NCBI GenBank assembly: GCA_964383905.1 | Contig: CAYLJO010000065.1 | Coordinates: 1 to 27,828 of the forward strand | Length of the DNA stretch: 27,828 nucleotides | Direction of reading: 5' to 3' | Origin: CAYLJO01 sp964383905 | Lineage (GTDB): Bacteria; Acidobacteriota; Blastocatellia; Pyrinomonadales; Pyrinomonadaceae | Shown here: positions 8,684 through 18,436 of the stretch, piece by piece | Layout of the letters: each line of letters opens with the position of its first letter | Position numbering within the stretch: position 1 is the stretch's first letter | Notes under the pieces: generated by a model | The model's input: only the letters and a program-made list of their open reading frames with translations | Database searches by the model: none | Told to the model about the DNA's origin: nothing | Program-made: the position numbers and the translations under genes

Positions 8684-9067
8684 TTAACCGTTACCTTCCA
8701 GCACGACCTGCGCGATGGCGTGTTCGGTCGTATGTGAGATGGAGAGATGAGCGGCGGTCGCGCCGGATTGTTCGTACAGCTCGCGCACGCGACCGTGAAA
8801 AAGGATGACGGGTGCGCCCGTTTCGCGTGAGCCGACTTCGACGTCCTGCCAGGCGATGCCGCCTGTCCAGCCTGTTTGCAGTGCCTTGAGTGTCGCTTCT
8901 TTGGCAGCGAAGCGTGCGGCATAATGTTGCGCGGCGACGGCCCCGCGCCCTTCGCAGTAAGCTCGCTCCCGGGTTGTGAATACACGTTCGGCGAAGCGCG
9001 GCGTGCGTATTAAAACTTCACGCACGCGCCGGACCTCGATGATGTCTATGCCGATGGAAATGATCAC
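8684..9067 (-). CDS. acpS: Holo-[acyl-carrier-protein] synthase
   Basis: 127 aa, the normal length for AcpS, which transfers the 4'-phosphopantetheine arm from CoA to acyl carrier protein in the cytoplasm. The two metal-binding acidic residues are present: Asp8 in GIDIIE and Glu57 in RFAAKEA. The C-terminal LSISHTTEHAIA strand is also conserved. The start is GTG at 9067: family members begin exactly with an M-I-x-x-I-G-x-D pattern, so this position is well supported although no Shine-Dalgarno is visible. The gene is divergent from, and its start overlaps, the pgeF-like gene. It converges on the PBP gene across a hairpin. Confidence 0.93.
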   Translation of the reverse strand: MIISIGIDIIEVRRVREVLIRTPRFAERVFTTRERAYCEGRGAVAAQHYAARFAAKEATLKALQTGWTGGIAWQDVEVGSRETGAPVILFHGRVRELYEQSGATAAHLSISHTTEHAIAQVVLEGNG

Positions 9068-9890
9068 AGAAGAAGTAGGGTTACAACGCGCCGGGTACTA
9101 CTGGCGCGAGACCGGCGGCGTACGCGGTCTCGTTTGCGCGCCGCTCGAAGGTGACGGTTTTACAAACGCTTTCTCGACCCGCCTTGGCGGCTCCAGCCCG
9201 ATGCCACAAGACGCGCTCAACCTCGCCGGGTTCAATGACGACGCGGCCGAAAATATTTACGAGAACCGGCGCCGCTTCCTCAATCTCTTCGACGGCGAAT
9301 GGAAGCTCGCCACCTGCTGGCAGGTTCACGGCGCGGACGTGCGTGTTGTGCATGATACGCGAGACGCCGGCTCCGACACAGAATATTTCGACGCGCTGAC
9401 CACTAACGCCCCGTATATCCTGCTCGGCGTTAAGGTGGCAGACTGCGTGCCGGTTATTTTAGGCGATGCGCGCACAGGGGCCTGCGCCGCGATTCATGCC
9501 GGCTGGCGCGGCACACTCGCGACCATTGTTCAGCGCACGCTCGAGCGCATGCGCGCGGAATACGGAACGCGTCCGGTCGAAGTACGGGCGGCCATTGGCC
9601 CCGCCGCCGCCGCATGCTGCTACGAGGTCGGTGGCGAGGTCATCGAAGCTTTCCGCTCACGGTTTCCCGAAGCCGGCGCGCTGTTTACGGAGACGCGCAA
9701 CGGGCATGCGCTCATTGACCTTCAAAGGGCTAATCGCGATCAGCTCCTGGACGCAGGTGTTGACCCCGAGCGTATCCATACCGCCCCGCTCTGCACGATG
9801 TGCCGTACGGATCTCTTCTTTTCTTACCGGCGCGAAAAGCTGGCTCATGGCCGCGTCGGTCGCTTGCTCGCCGTCATCGGGCACCCCTAG
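9060..9890 (+). CDS. pgeF: Peptidoglycan editing factor PgeF / polyphenol oxidase (laccase-domain, YfiH) family
   Basis: About 276 aa from ATG 9060. Family hallmarks appear in order: FSTRLGG, WQVHGADVRVV, VADCVPVIL, AIHAGWRGT, AIGPAAAACCYEVG and CTMCRTDLFFSYRRE. They include the His and Cys ligands of the YfiH/PgeF metal site. Members have been described as multicopper/purine-nucleoside enzymes and, in E. coli, as removing misincorporated residues from peptidoglycan precursors. That role would fit the PBP gene nearby, but the substrate here is inferred. An open frame extends upstream to 8976 through acpS; ATG 9060 fits where homologous sequence seems to begin, with 9039-9054 as alternatives. 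No good ribosome-binding site precedes any of them. Confidence 0.9.
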   Translation: MITEEVGLQRAGYYWRETGGVRGLVCAPLEGDGFTNAFSTRLGGSSPMPQDALNLAGFNDDAAENIYENRRRFLNLFDGEWKLATCWQVHGADVRVVHDTRDAGSDTEYFDALTTNAPYILLGVKVADCVPVILGDARTGACAAIHAGWRGTLATIVQRTLERMRAEYGTRPVEVRAAIGPAAAACCYEVGGEVIEAFRSRFPEAGALFTETRNGHALIDLQRANRDQLLDAGVDPERIHTAPLCTMCRTDLFFSYRREKLAHGRVGRLLAVIGHP

Positions 9891-9928
9891 CGCAGACCGA
9901 GGGGCCGTCCGTAGATGCGGCCAAGCCT

Positions 9929-10549
9929 TCACTGCCTCCGCATCCCCGTGCGGCCCCGTCTCCGCGTCCCAACCGGTCGCCTGCCTCCGCCGCCAAATAT
10001 CTCGGCGTTGATGCGCGAGACGGAATCGTTCATATCGACAATGGCGATTGGCAGCGTGAGCTCGCGCGTCTGCGGGGGAAAGCATATTTCGTCATTGCAG
10101 CTCTGAAACTTCACTCGCGCGCGCAACTCTGTGATGCCTATCTCATGGGCGGCCGGGATGGTGACGCTGAAGCGCATCACCGCCTTGCCTTCGTAAACCG
10201 CCAACTGGTCTTTTGAAAAACTGAAATGCCGCACCGTAGCGCGCGGATAGCTGATGACACCGATTTTGATCCCATCTCGTGATTCGACCTGCAGCGTGGT
10301 CGGGATGGCGAATTTGCTGAGCGGCCTGCTGGAGTTAACGTGATAACCGGCAGGAATGTCTAGGACAACCGCCGCTAGGATTGTGCGTCCTCGCTGCGCC
10401 TTATCTACGGCGAAGAAGCCGTTGACCCCAATGTTCGGCTGAGGCCGCGGGCGCGCAGGCAGCGTAGCATAAAAGTCTGTCGGAACAATTAGCAGGAGAG
10501 AGGCCAGAGCAAACAGGCTGGTGTTTCGGATCAAAGCTTTTCGTCTCAT
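9929..10549 (-). CDS. Stand-alone secreted DsbD N-terminal-domain (DsbD-alpha-like) protein
   Basis: 206 aa. An N-terminal signal/anchor (about residues 8-28) is followed by an immunoglobulin-like domain resembling the periplasmic alpha domain of DsbD. The pattern includes GYHVNS, SYPRATVRHFSF, YEGKAVMRFSV and VKFQSCNDEICFPPQT. Cys151 and Cys156 (CNDEIC) match the redox pair region that hands electrons to periplasmic partners. Full DsbD also has a membrane domain and a C-terminal thioredoxin domain; both are absent, and the sequence ends in a basic Gly/Arg tail (about 185-206). It therefore probably needs a separate CcdA/DsbD-type electron donor, not seen in this window. It ends 38 bp from the convergent pgeF stop. 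A cytochrome-c-biogenesis-related role is an alternative. Confidence 0.8.
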   Translation of the reverse strand: MRRKALIRNTSLFALASLLLIVPTDFYATLPARPRPQPNIGVNGFFAVDKAQRGRTILAAVVLDIPAGYHVNSSRPLSKFAIPTTLQVESRDGIKIGVISYPRATVRHFSFSKDQLAVYEGKAVMRFSVTIPAAHEIGITELRARVKFQSCNDEICFPPQTRELTLPIAIVDMNDSVSRINAEIFGGGGRRPVGTRRRGRTGMRRQ

Positions 10550-10798
10550 TTCGGAATGAAATTCATCTTAAATTCAGAAGTAGTATTGCCGGACGATTGT
10601 ATCTGCAACGGTTGAAATCCCAAAATTCTCAATGCGCGCAAATTAAAGATGATAGGATTGGCAGAGAAGTTCGCCCTCACGGGTACCCATTAGACCTATG
10701 TAGACTCTCCGACAAGCAAATTCCTCTAGATTGCTCCGATTTTCCCCGCAACCTTCAAATTCATAAAATTTAATGAACCCTATTGCAAATTATGACGT

Positions 10799-10844
10799 TA
10801 TAATATATGGTCTTTTGTTCGCTGAACCGCCCAGATCAGCGAAC
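10799..10844 (+). promoter_or_regulatory. TATAAT box followed by a 9-bp inverted repeat
   Basis: TATAAT lies at 10799-10804. GTTCGCTGA (10817-10825) and TCAGCGAAC (10836-10844) form a perfect inverted repeat with a 10-nt spacer. If the box is a -10 element the repeat sits at about +5, as an operator or a 5'-end RNA hairpin. No -35 match at the right distance was found (TTGCAA 10783 is too close), so promoter status is uncertain. Confidence 0.35.
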
Positions 10845-11030
10845 ACTCGAGCTAAACGCTTGTTATAGCATCAATTGGAGCTTTAAAACGGGCGCTCGGC
10901 CAACAATCAGCTACCAGAGGATGTAAAAATTTCGTACCCTAAGCCACAAGCAAATCCCACTGCCTGCCGATAAACATTATTTTAGCCGTGCCAAAGTGCG
11001 GCCTACCGCCGCTTGAATGTACGGTACATC

Positions 11031-11070
11031 TTCCAAGCCAACGTCTTAGCGCATTTAGCTGGCTTGGGAA
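11031..11070 (+). promoter_or_regulatory. Hairpin just upstream of the TonB receptor start
   Basis: TTCCAAGCCA (11031-11040) pairs with TGGCTTGGGAA (11060-11070), about 10 bp with one bulged base, across a 19-nt loop. It ends 24 nt before the preferred start codon at 11095 and leaves the GGAG ribosome-binding site single-stranded. It could tune translation or mark a protein-binding site. Confidence 0.35.
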
Positions 11071-11094
11071 TTCTCAATCATGGAGTTTCATCGT

Positions 11095-14000
11095 ATGTTT
11101 CGAAAGGTACTCATTCCTCTTAACTTCATCGCGCTCTTGATTTTATGCGCAGCGTCGGTGTTCGGTCAGGTGACCGGAGGTCGTGTCAGGGGAGTCGTCT
11201 CAGACTCTACGGGCGCAGTTTTGCCGAACGCGACCGTTAATTTGCAGCATAAGGACACCGCTCACACGCTCACCACACAGACTAATGAAACAGGGGCTTA
11301 TTATTTCCCGAACGTTCCGGTCGGGGACTACAGCATCACCGTCACCGGTAAAAACTTTCAGCCCGCAGTCCGTGAGTTGACTGTAGTACTTAATCAGGAA
11401 TCGACTCTGGATGTGTCGCTGCTGGTCGGCAGTGTCACGGAAAACGTCGAGGTCACGGCGGCGAGCGAAGCGTTGGTGCAAACCGATAGTTCGCAACTGG
11501 GCCGCAGCTTCAGTGGGCGGCAGGTGCTTGACCTGCCCATCTCCGGAGACCAGAATACCCTCGCGCTGCTCTCGCCACACGTGGTCGGGCAATCGGCGGG
11601 AGTCCCCGGGGTGGGGGGCACGGTCGGCGGCACACGCCCTCGCGGCAACAGCTTCAACATCGATGGAGTAGATAATAACGACCCGACAATCACCGGCCCG
11701 TCAACCAAAGTTATTCAGGACGCGGTCCAGGAATTCACGCTGCTTAACAATAACTTCAACGCCGAGTTTGGCACCGGCTCCGGCGGTCAGTTCAATACCA
11801 TCACCAGATCAGGCACTAACGAGTTTCATGGTTCCGGCTTCCTGTATTTTAAGAACCAGAGTCTCACCGCCGCGTCCTCTTTAGAGAGAGAACAGCTACA
11901 AAGTGGGCAACTGGCAGAGAAACCGCATTTTAAAGATTCGCGCTACGGTGGCACATTCGGGGGGCCGCTGGTTAATAATAAGCTCTTTTTCTTTGGCGCA
12001 GTTCAGCGCGAGTATCAGGATCAGCAGACCGTTCCTGCGAAGTATTCCGCCCCGACGGCGCTCGGACTGGAAGCAATCGCCGCGCTGCCCGGCGCCAGCC
12101 CCTATATAGTTAACCTACTGCGTAATAACCTGGCTCTGGCGCCTATTGCCTCGCGCACGGCGACGGTGCTCGGCGTCCCCGGTATCCCCTTCGGTGACGT
12201 TGTGCTGGGCATCCCTTCCGCGTCGTCTGAAACCCTCTCACAGATTAACGTTGACCATCTGCCCAATGCTAAAGACCAATTGCGTTATCGCTTCAGCCTG
12301 GAGCGGACTCGGGCGGAACAGGCCGGGATCGGCAATCAGAAGTTCGACAACCTGGCGGCCTACGACACGCGCCTCTTCTCGGCCACGTGGATCCATACAT
12401 TCGGCCCGAGCATGGTCAATGATCTGCGGCTCGCGTACCGCCGCGTGACCGAAAATTACCCGTTGAAAGACTCATCTCTTAACAGCTTCCCGAACCTCTC
12501 CGTGCCTTCGTTCAATCTGAGCTTCGGCCCGAATATGGTTCTACCGCAGGGCTCTCCCGTCGATAATAACTATCAGGTATACGACGCCGTGACCTACGTC
12601 CGGGGCCAGCACAACTTCAAATTCGGCGGCGAGTTTAGACGCCTGATCTTCACCACCAACTTCGTCCAGCTCGCCCGCGGCTATTACGAATATGACGACC
12701 TAGACCAATTGCTTCGCGACCAGGTCCCGGGCTCACAAAATATTCGTGGGGTCAGCAACCGGCCGTTCACCGGCAATCAGTCTAAGTTTTACGGCTTCGG
12801 CCAGGACGACTGGAAACTGACACCGCGCCTGACCCTCAACCTCGGCCTGCGTTATGAATACACCACACTGCCGCGCGACCTCGCGACGCAGGAGTTGAAC
12901 GCCCTCGCGAGCGTGCCCGGTGTGATCGAGTTTCGGAGGCCGAAGACCGATAAGAATAACTTCGCCCCGCGAGTCGGTCTCGCCTACTCGCCCGACTTCG
13001 AGCGCGGGATCGGCCGCCTTCTCTTCGGCACGCGTGGCCAGAGCTCACTTCGCGCCAGCTTTGATGTCTCCTACTACGAGCAGTTCCAGAATCTGACGCT
13101 GACATCACTGCCGCCGCAGTTCACCCAGCAGTTGGATATCGCCACGTCGGCGGTGGCCTTTGGGTTCGACCCGAATCGCCCGTTCCTACAGAACGGAGGC
13201 ATCCCGAACATGCTGATCCCGATTACGACGCCTCAGGATGCGCGGGCGGCCACCGGCTCTTTCATCCCTGATCAGGTCACTCCCTATTCGATGTCGTGGA
13301 CCTTCTCCTATCAGCGCGAGCTGACCCCGTCCATGGTCCTTGAAGTGGGGTACCTTGGCACGCGCGGGAGGAAGCTCCCCGTGCAGCTCCGCCTGAATGC
13401 GGGGGTGGTCAACGAGAGCAATCTGGTCATCCCGACGTTCTTCGCGATGCCGACCGCAGGTCAGCTAAGCGGACTGCCGACCCTCGGTCAGATCAAGGCG
13501 CTTCCCGGTATGAATACGCGGCGGCTTCAGAGCTACGGGTTCTCAAGCCCGTTGACCTCTTACCAGTTCGCCGGCAATTCCCAGTATGACGGGGCTTCCG
13601 TGAGCCTGACGCGCCGCTTCAGCCGCGGGCTGGGGATGACGGCCGCCTATACGTGGAGCAAAACGATCGATGATTCGACTAACGAGTTGAATACCAGCGT
13701 TCCGAATCCACGCCGTCCGCAAGATCCCTTCAACTTGAGAAATGAGCGTGGCCTATCGGCCCTCGACATTCCGCATCGCTTAGCGGTGTCATTCAATTAC
13801 GCCCTTCCGTTCTTTAATCAGAGCCGTTCCGGTCTGATTAAAACAGTGTTCGGAGGCCTCGAAGTTAATGGTATATTTCAGGCACAGTCCGGCCAGCCCA
13901 TCACGGTGTTGTCCGGCGTTGACAGTAACCTGAATTTCGATTCGGTTGGCGATCGCACAATCGTCAATCTTAGCGGAGTGCCGGGAACAAGCAGTGCCGT

Positions 14001-14394
14001 TCGGGCGATCAATGCCGCCGGCCAGTTTGTCCCGATGCGTAGCAGCTCAACCGTTGCTTACGTCGCACTCGACCCGAACGCGCAGTATATTCAAGCGGGC
14101 CCCGGAACCCTGGCCGACGCGGGGCGAAACACCCTTCGCACCCACGGCTTCAACCGCACCGACGCCAGCTTGATCAAGAATTTCCGGTTCGCAGATGATC
14201 GCTTCAACGTCCAGCTTGGCGCTGAAGCCTACAATCTGTTCAACCAGCGCATCCGAACTATCACCGGGCTTGGCTCGCAGACCGGGGTTGCCGCAACAGC
14301 ATTTGCGACCGCCGGCAACCCTTCGTTCAACGACTACAGCCTCGGAAACTATGGCGGGCGCGAGATTCAACTGCGTCTCAAATTCATCTTCTAA
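11095..14394 (+). CDS. TonB-dependent receptor, Oar-like with carboxypeptidase-regulatory N-domain
   Basis: About 1100 aa outer-membrane receptor. A signal peptide (MFRKVLIPLNF...ASVFGQ) is followed by a carboxypeptidase-regulatory-like beta domain (VRGVVSDSTGAVLPNATV...NETGAYYFPNVPVGDYSI, roughly residues 28-110). Next is a plug domain containing FNIDGVDNNDPT and GGQFNTITRSGTNEFHGS, then a large beta-barrel with the recurrent TWSKTIDDSTNE stretch. It ends LRLKFIF with terminal Phe. This architecture belongs to the expanded receptor family of Acidobacteriota and Myxococcota (Oar type). Substrates are generally unknown; peptides or glycans are suggested for relatives. ATG 11095 is preferred over ATG 11080 because GGAG (11082-11085) then lies 9 nt upstream. 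No substrate enzymes flank it, so no ligand can be inferred. A strong terminator follows. Confidence 0.93.
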   Translation: MFRKVLIPLNFIALLILCAASVFGQVTGGRVRGVVSDSTGAVLPNATVNLQHKDTAHTLTTQTNETGAYYFPNVPVGDYSITVTGKNFQPAVRELTVVLNQESTLDVSLLVGSVTENVEVTAASEALVQTDSSQLGRSFSGRQVLDLPISGDQNTLALLSPHVVGQSAGVPGVGGTVGGTRPRGNSFNIDGVDNNDPTITGPSTKVIQDAVQEFTLLNNNFNAEFGTGSGGQFNTITRSGTNEFHGSGFLYFKNQSLTAASSLEREQLQSGQLAEKPHFKDSRYGGTFGGPLVNNKLFFFGAVQREYQDQQTVPAKYSAPTALGLEAIAALPGASPYIVNLLRNNLALAPIASRTATVLGVPGIPFGDVVLGIPSASSETLSQINVDHLPNAKDQLRYRFSLERTRAEQAGIGNQKFDNLAAYDTRLFSATWIHTFGPSMVNDLRLAYRRVTENYPLKDSSLNSFPNLSVPSFNLSFGPNMVLPQGSPVDNNYQVYDAVTYVRGQHNFKFGGEFRRLIFTTNFVQLARGYYEYDDLDQLLRDQVPGSQNIRGVSNRPFTGNQSKFYGFGQDDWKLTPRLTLNLGLRYEYTTLPRDLATQELNALASVPGVIEFRRPKTDKNNFAPRVGLAYSPDFERGIGRLLFGTRGQSSLRASFDVSYYEQFQNLTLTSLPPQFTQQLDIATSAVAFGFDPNRPFLQNGGIPNMLIPITTPQDARAATGSFIPDQVTPYSMSWTFSYQRELTPSMVLEVGYLGTRGRKLPVQLRLNAGVVNESNLVIPTFFAMPTAGQLSGLPTLGQIKALPGMNTRRLQSYGFSSPLTSYQFAGNSQYDGASVSLTRRFSRGLGMTAAYTWSKTIDDSTNELNTSVPNPRRPQDPFNLRNERGLSALDIPHRLAVSFNYALPFFNQSRSGLIKTVFGGLEVNGIFQAQSGQPITVLSGVDSNLNFDSVGDRTIVNLSGVPGTSSAVRAINAAGQFVPMRSSSTVAYVALDPNAQYIQAGPGTLADAGRNTLRTHGFNRTDASLIKNFRFADDRFNVQLGAEAYNLFNQRIRTITGLGSQTGVAATAFATAGNPSFNDYSLGNYGGREIQLRLKFIF

Positions 14395-14474
14395 CCCACC
14401 GGCCCCGCCCGGAAATGCGACAGGAAATCTACCGGAAGATTCCTCAAGCTTTTTCGAGTGAACAGACGGTGATC

Positions 14475-14522
14475 ACAAAGTCACAGGGGTTGAGGGTAGA
14501 CCCTCAACCCCTGTGACTTTGT
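14475..14522. terminator. Perfect 22-bp hairpin between convergent genes
   Basis: Positions 14475-14496 are the exact reverse complement of 14501-14522, with a 4-nt TAGA loop. It lies 81 bp after the TonB receptor stop and before the convergent kinase gene end. A-rich and T-rich stem bases at the two edges would allow intrinsic termination in both directions. Confidence 0.75.
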
Positions 14523-14646
14523 CTACGTTTCCTCCGTAAACTCTCAGACCTCGGCGGTTCATTCCTCAATACTAAATCAGGGAGCCTAACTTTTTGTGCC
14601 TTTGTCAGGCAGCCCATGAGCAAGCCTCGCTCATGCAGTCCATTCG

Positions 14647-15195
14647 TTACTTAAAACCATTTATCAAAACAACATCATTTGTCTTGACGCCGCGTGAGCA
14701 GGCCAGCCATTTGCCGTCTTTCGACCAGTCGAAATAGAAAATTTGATCAGACCTGAACTCCGTCAAGCGCCTGGGCGATCCCCCGTCGAGCGGCTGGCCC
14801 CAGATATTCGAGATGCCGTTACGCGTATCAATGTAGGTGAGCGCGCGTCCATCCGCCGTCCATCGGATAAGATCGGGCAGGCCGACGGTTGGGGGGACGC
14901 TAAATCTCTTTGCCGCCCGCCCGCCTTCAAACGGTATTACTGCTATTTCAAACGTCGAATGCGATTCCTCCCGGTAAGTACAGGCGATCAGTTTGCCGTC
15001 GGGCGAAACGGCCGGCCAGCTTGAGAGCTTATCCGTTAGCCGCACCGGATCGCCCCCGTCGATAGATACCTTCCAAAGGATCACCCTGCCGGAGCCGTAA
15101 GACGCATAAACAACCCACCCGTCAGGTGAGCAGTGCGGAAAACTTGCCATGCCTTCGTGGGTTAATTGCTTCAAATTTCGCCCGTCAACATCCAT
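14647..15195 (-). CDS. C-terminal PD40-repeat part of a frameshifted Ser/Thr kinase gene
   Basis: 182 aa made of TolB/PD40-type beta-propeller repeats (HCSPDGWVVYAS, AVSPDGKLIACTY, FDWSKDGKWLACS). It ends in ...NDVVLINGFK, a typical terminus of kinase-PD40 proteins. In the same frame, upstream codons read QNIWRMDVDG directly before the nominal ATG at 15195. The homologous reading therefore continues from the preceding fragment after a one-base slip in the CCCAAAA stretch (about 15207-15213 on the + strand). It is not an independent gene; it is the last third of the sensor propeller of the kinase encoded upstream. The frame is shifted by a real mutation or a sequencing deletion. Confidence 0.75.
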   Translation of the reverse strand: MDVDGRNLKQLTHEGMASFPHCSPDGWVVYASYGSGRVILWKVSIDGGDPVRLTDKLSSWPAVSPDGKLIACTYREESHSTFEIAVIPFEGGRAAKRFSVPPTVGLPDLIRWTADGRALTYIDTRNGISNIWGQPLDGGSPRRLTEFRSDQIFYFDWSKDGKWLACSRGVKTNDVVLINGFK

Positions 15196-15811
15196 CCTCC
15201 ATATGTTTTGGGCGCGCTCGATCGGTCGGAAGTAAAGACGACGTAGCGGCCGTCTGCTGATGCGGTGGGGAAGCGGTTCGTGTGACCATCAAAGGTCAGT
15301 TGATGTTGGTTGCCCCCGTCGGCATCCATCATCCAGATTTCCCAATTACCGCTCGCCGCCGAGGCATATATTAGTTTGTTATCGGGCGTCCATGAGACAG
15401 ACCCGTTGTACCTGCCGGCCGAGATGATCTCCTGTGCGCGACCCGCCTCTCCATTCGGAGCTATCCAGATGCCGGTGAGATACTCGGTCCGGATCGTGGC
15501 CAGTGTGCTGGAGTCATCCGTCGGACTGACATCAGTGTAGTCGATAGTATCATTGGTGATCTTCCGCACCTCCCCATCGGGGTGGTGGATGAACCAAACC
15601 TGTGCCGGACTTGACGCCTGCTCCTTTGCAGTGATGACCAGGCCGCTGCCGTCTCTGAGCCAGGCGACCTGTCTCACGGTGAACCATTTTTGGGAGGTGG
15701 CGGGTTTCTCTACCCCGTCCTCTACCTGCACCTCGACCACACTCATGTAATTATCTCTGTGGCTCCCGGCGGCACAGGCTATAGTTTTCCCGTCCGGTGA
15801 CCACGACGGTC

Positions 15812-15815
<4 letters not shown>
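15171..15815 (-). CDS. Middle PD40-repeat part of the same frameshifted kinase gene
   Basis: 214 aa of PD40 repeats (LRPSWSPDGKTIACAA, SWTPDNKLIYASA, TASADGRYVVFTSDRS). Its first usable codon, TTG 15815, overlaps the kinase stop by 4 bp. The protein pattern flows straight from the kinase fragment (RRTDFFTF) into LRPSWSPDGK if one T is added to the T-run at 15815-15819 or 15821-15826. The end (TYGGWMLTGEI) loses the repeat pattern exactly where the next frame gains it, marking a second -1 slip. Read together, the three pieces make a protein of about 900-940 aa, the usual length for this family. I treat it as a broken or mis-sequenced single gene. Confidence 0.75.
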
Positions 15816-17392
<1,577 letters not shown>

Positions 17393-17585
17393 CGTCTTTT
17401 CTGACACCGATCCCCCTTTGTAACGGCCAGCCCGGTCAGTATCTACCGTCCGCCCCAAGGCCACTCCTGTGCCGCACCTCTGCAGAATGGCGCAACCGAT
17501 CCCCTTGTTGTCATGATGTGATTGGCGGTAGAAAATCAGGGATGAAGATCCACGTCAAATAAGCGGCAGAGGCACCAGATAGCGG

Positions 17586-17636
17586 TATATCGGTTCTGAT
17601 ATTTTTTTCAGGCCATCGTATATCAGAACAGATATA
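17586..17636. promoter_or_regulatory. 17-bp near-perfect inverted repeat (candidate operator)
   Basis: The left arm 17586-17602 and right arm 17620-17636 are reverse complements with one mismatch, separated by 17 nt that include a T7 run. The core half-site is GTTCTGATAT. A palindromic TGATATCA follows at about 17656-17663. The position, roughly 200 bp upstream of the kinase start, fits an operator for a dimeric regulator. A terminator-like hairpin is less likely, since no T-tract follows the stem. Confidence 0.45.
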
Positions 17637-17876
17637 GCTGAACATAGGCCTGCGATGATATCAGCATCGAGATGATGTCGGGGTGCGGCTCTATGCAGAG
17701 GACGCGCTGTTTATTGGTGGAATGGGGAGGCCCCAAACGGGTAACGCGCCAGGCATGTCATAATTGTATGACAGGGTGAGCGTGAGGCGAGCCGGGAAAT
17801 ACTCCTAGCTTGCGAGAAAGTTGGTGCTGTCCCCTGACTCTACCTCACGGGCGTAAGGTAGCACGAGTCGCTGACT

Positions 17877-17960
17877 CTGTCTGTACGCTGGCAGGACTTT
17901 GGGGCTGCCCCATGACTTTTTGCCTCACAGTGTATCAAGTGTACGGTAGCGTACAGACAG
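17877..17960. repeat. 13-bp perfect inverted repeat with 58-nt spacer
   Basis: CTGTCTGTACGCT (17877-17889) is the exact reverse complement of 17948-17960. The right arm overlaps the palindrome GTACGgtagCGTAC. The spacer contains the 5-bp GGGGC/GCCCC hairpin. It could be a structured RNA, a recombination site or ends of a small decayed element. No coding sequence is associated. Confidence 0.4.
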
Positions 17961-18436
17961 GCGGCCAGTTCTGTTATACTTTATACCGTTTTGGGTTAGG
18001 AGAAAGCAGGGCCGCCGCAGGTCTTGCCACGGCGCCAACGCCTCGCCGACATTGACGCCATACTCACGGCGACCCTGCTCACTCACCCGGTAAATAAATC
18101 CGATGGGTGATGCGATCTATATACACCGCGACAAGTCCGCCAGTCTGTCCGTTACCGTACGAAGAACCACGTTTGCAGTATCTACAGAGCACATTACTGT
18201 ATGCGGCAATAGAAAAATGCTTGACGGAACTGTTGGCATTCAGCTCCGGTACGAATATTGGGTGGGTCGAGTACTGTCCGGTCAATCAAGTGACGGATCG
18301 GGCCCCTTTCCGGACTACTTTCTCCAGAGGGTGAATTCGCATTGCCCTTGCCTCGCCGCTCGCCCCAGTAGCCGAAGTCGCGAGGCCATCATCGCTACTG
18401 GCAACGCTCACCGAACGTACCGGCCAGGAGATCCTC

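Larger units (their letters stand above)
10550..11079. other. AT-rich divergent intergenic region between DsbD-like (-) and TonB receptor (+)
   Basis: About 530 bp with no convincing ORF and visibly lower GC than the flanking genes. It should hold promoters for both divergent genes. Two inverted repeats and a TATAAT are listed separately. I see no recognisable riboswitch class. Confidence 0.5.
17465..18436. other. About 1 kb without a convincing gene between kinase (-) and receiver-PilZ (+)
   Basis: Open frames here (for example 17810-18055 +, 18079-18285 -, 18103-18471 +) show no family pattern, and the larger ones overlap each other or the next gene. The stretch holds two notable inverted repeats listed separately, a GTACGgtagCGTAC palindrome at 17941-17954, a GGGGC-T-GCCCC hairpin (17901-17911) and TATACT/TATACC-like boxes near 17975-17990. 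It may combine long regulatory DNA with decayed acquired sequence. Confidence 0.4.

Noticed and set aside
8452..8985. 177-aa - strand frame overlapping acpS
   Set aside because: It overlaps acpS in another frame on the same strand and is rich in Ser/Pro/Arg, a shadow frame.
10783..10804. TTGCAA/TATAAT as a complete sigma-70 promoter
   Set aside because: The spacer is only 10 nt, too short for a -35/-10 pair; only the -10-like box was kept as tentative.
17530..17558. Kinase promoter TTGACG / TTTTCT on the - strand
   Set aside because: The -35-like hexamer is good but the -10 match at 17-nt spacing is poor.
18079..18285. 68-aa - strand frame with a CRYCK motif
   Set aside because: It starts at TTG with a stop immediately upstream, has no RBS or family match, and a single CxxC-like motif is not enough to call a zinc-binding protein.
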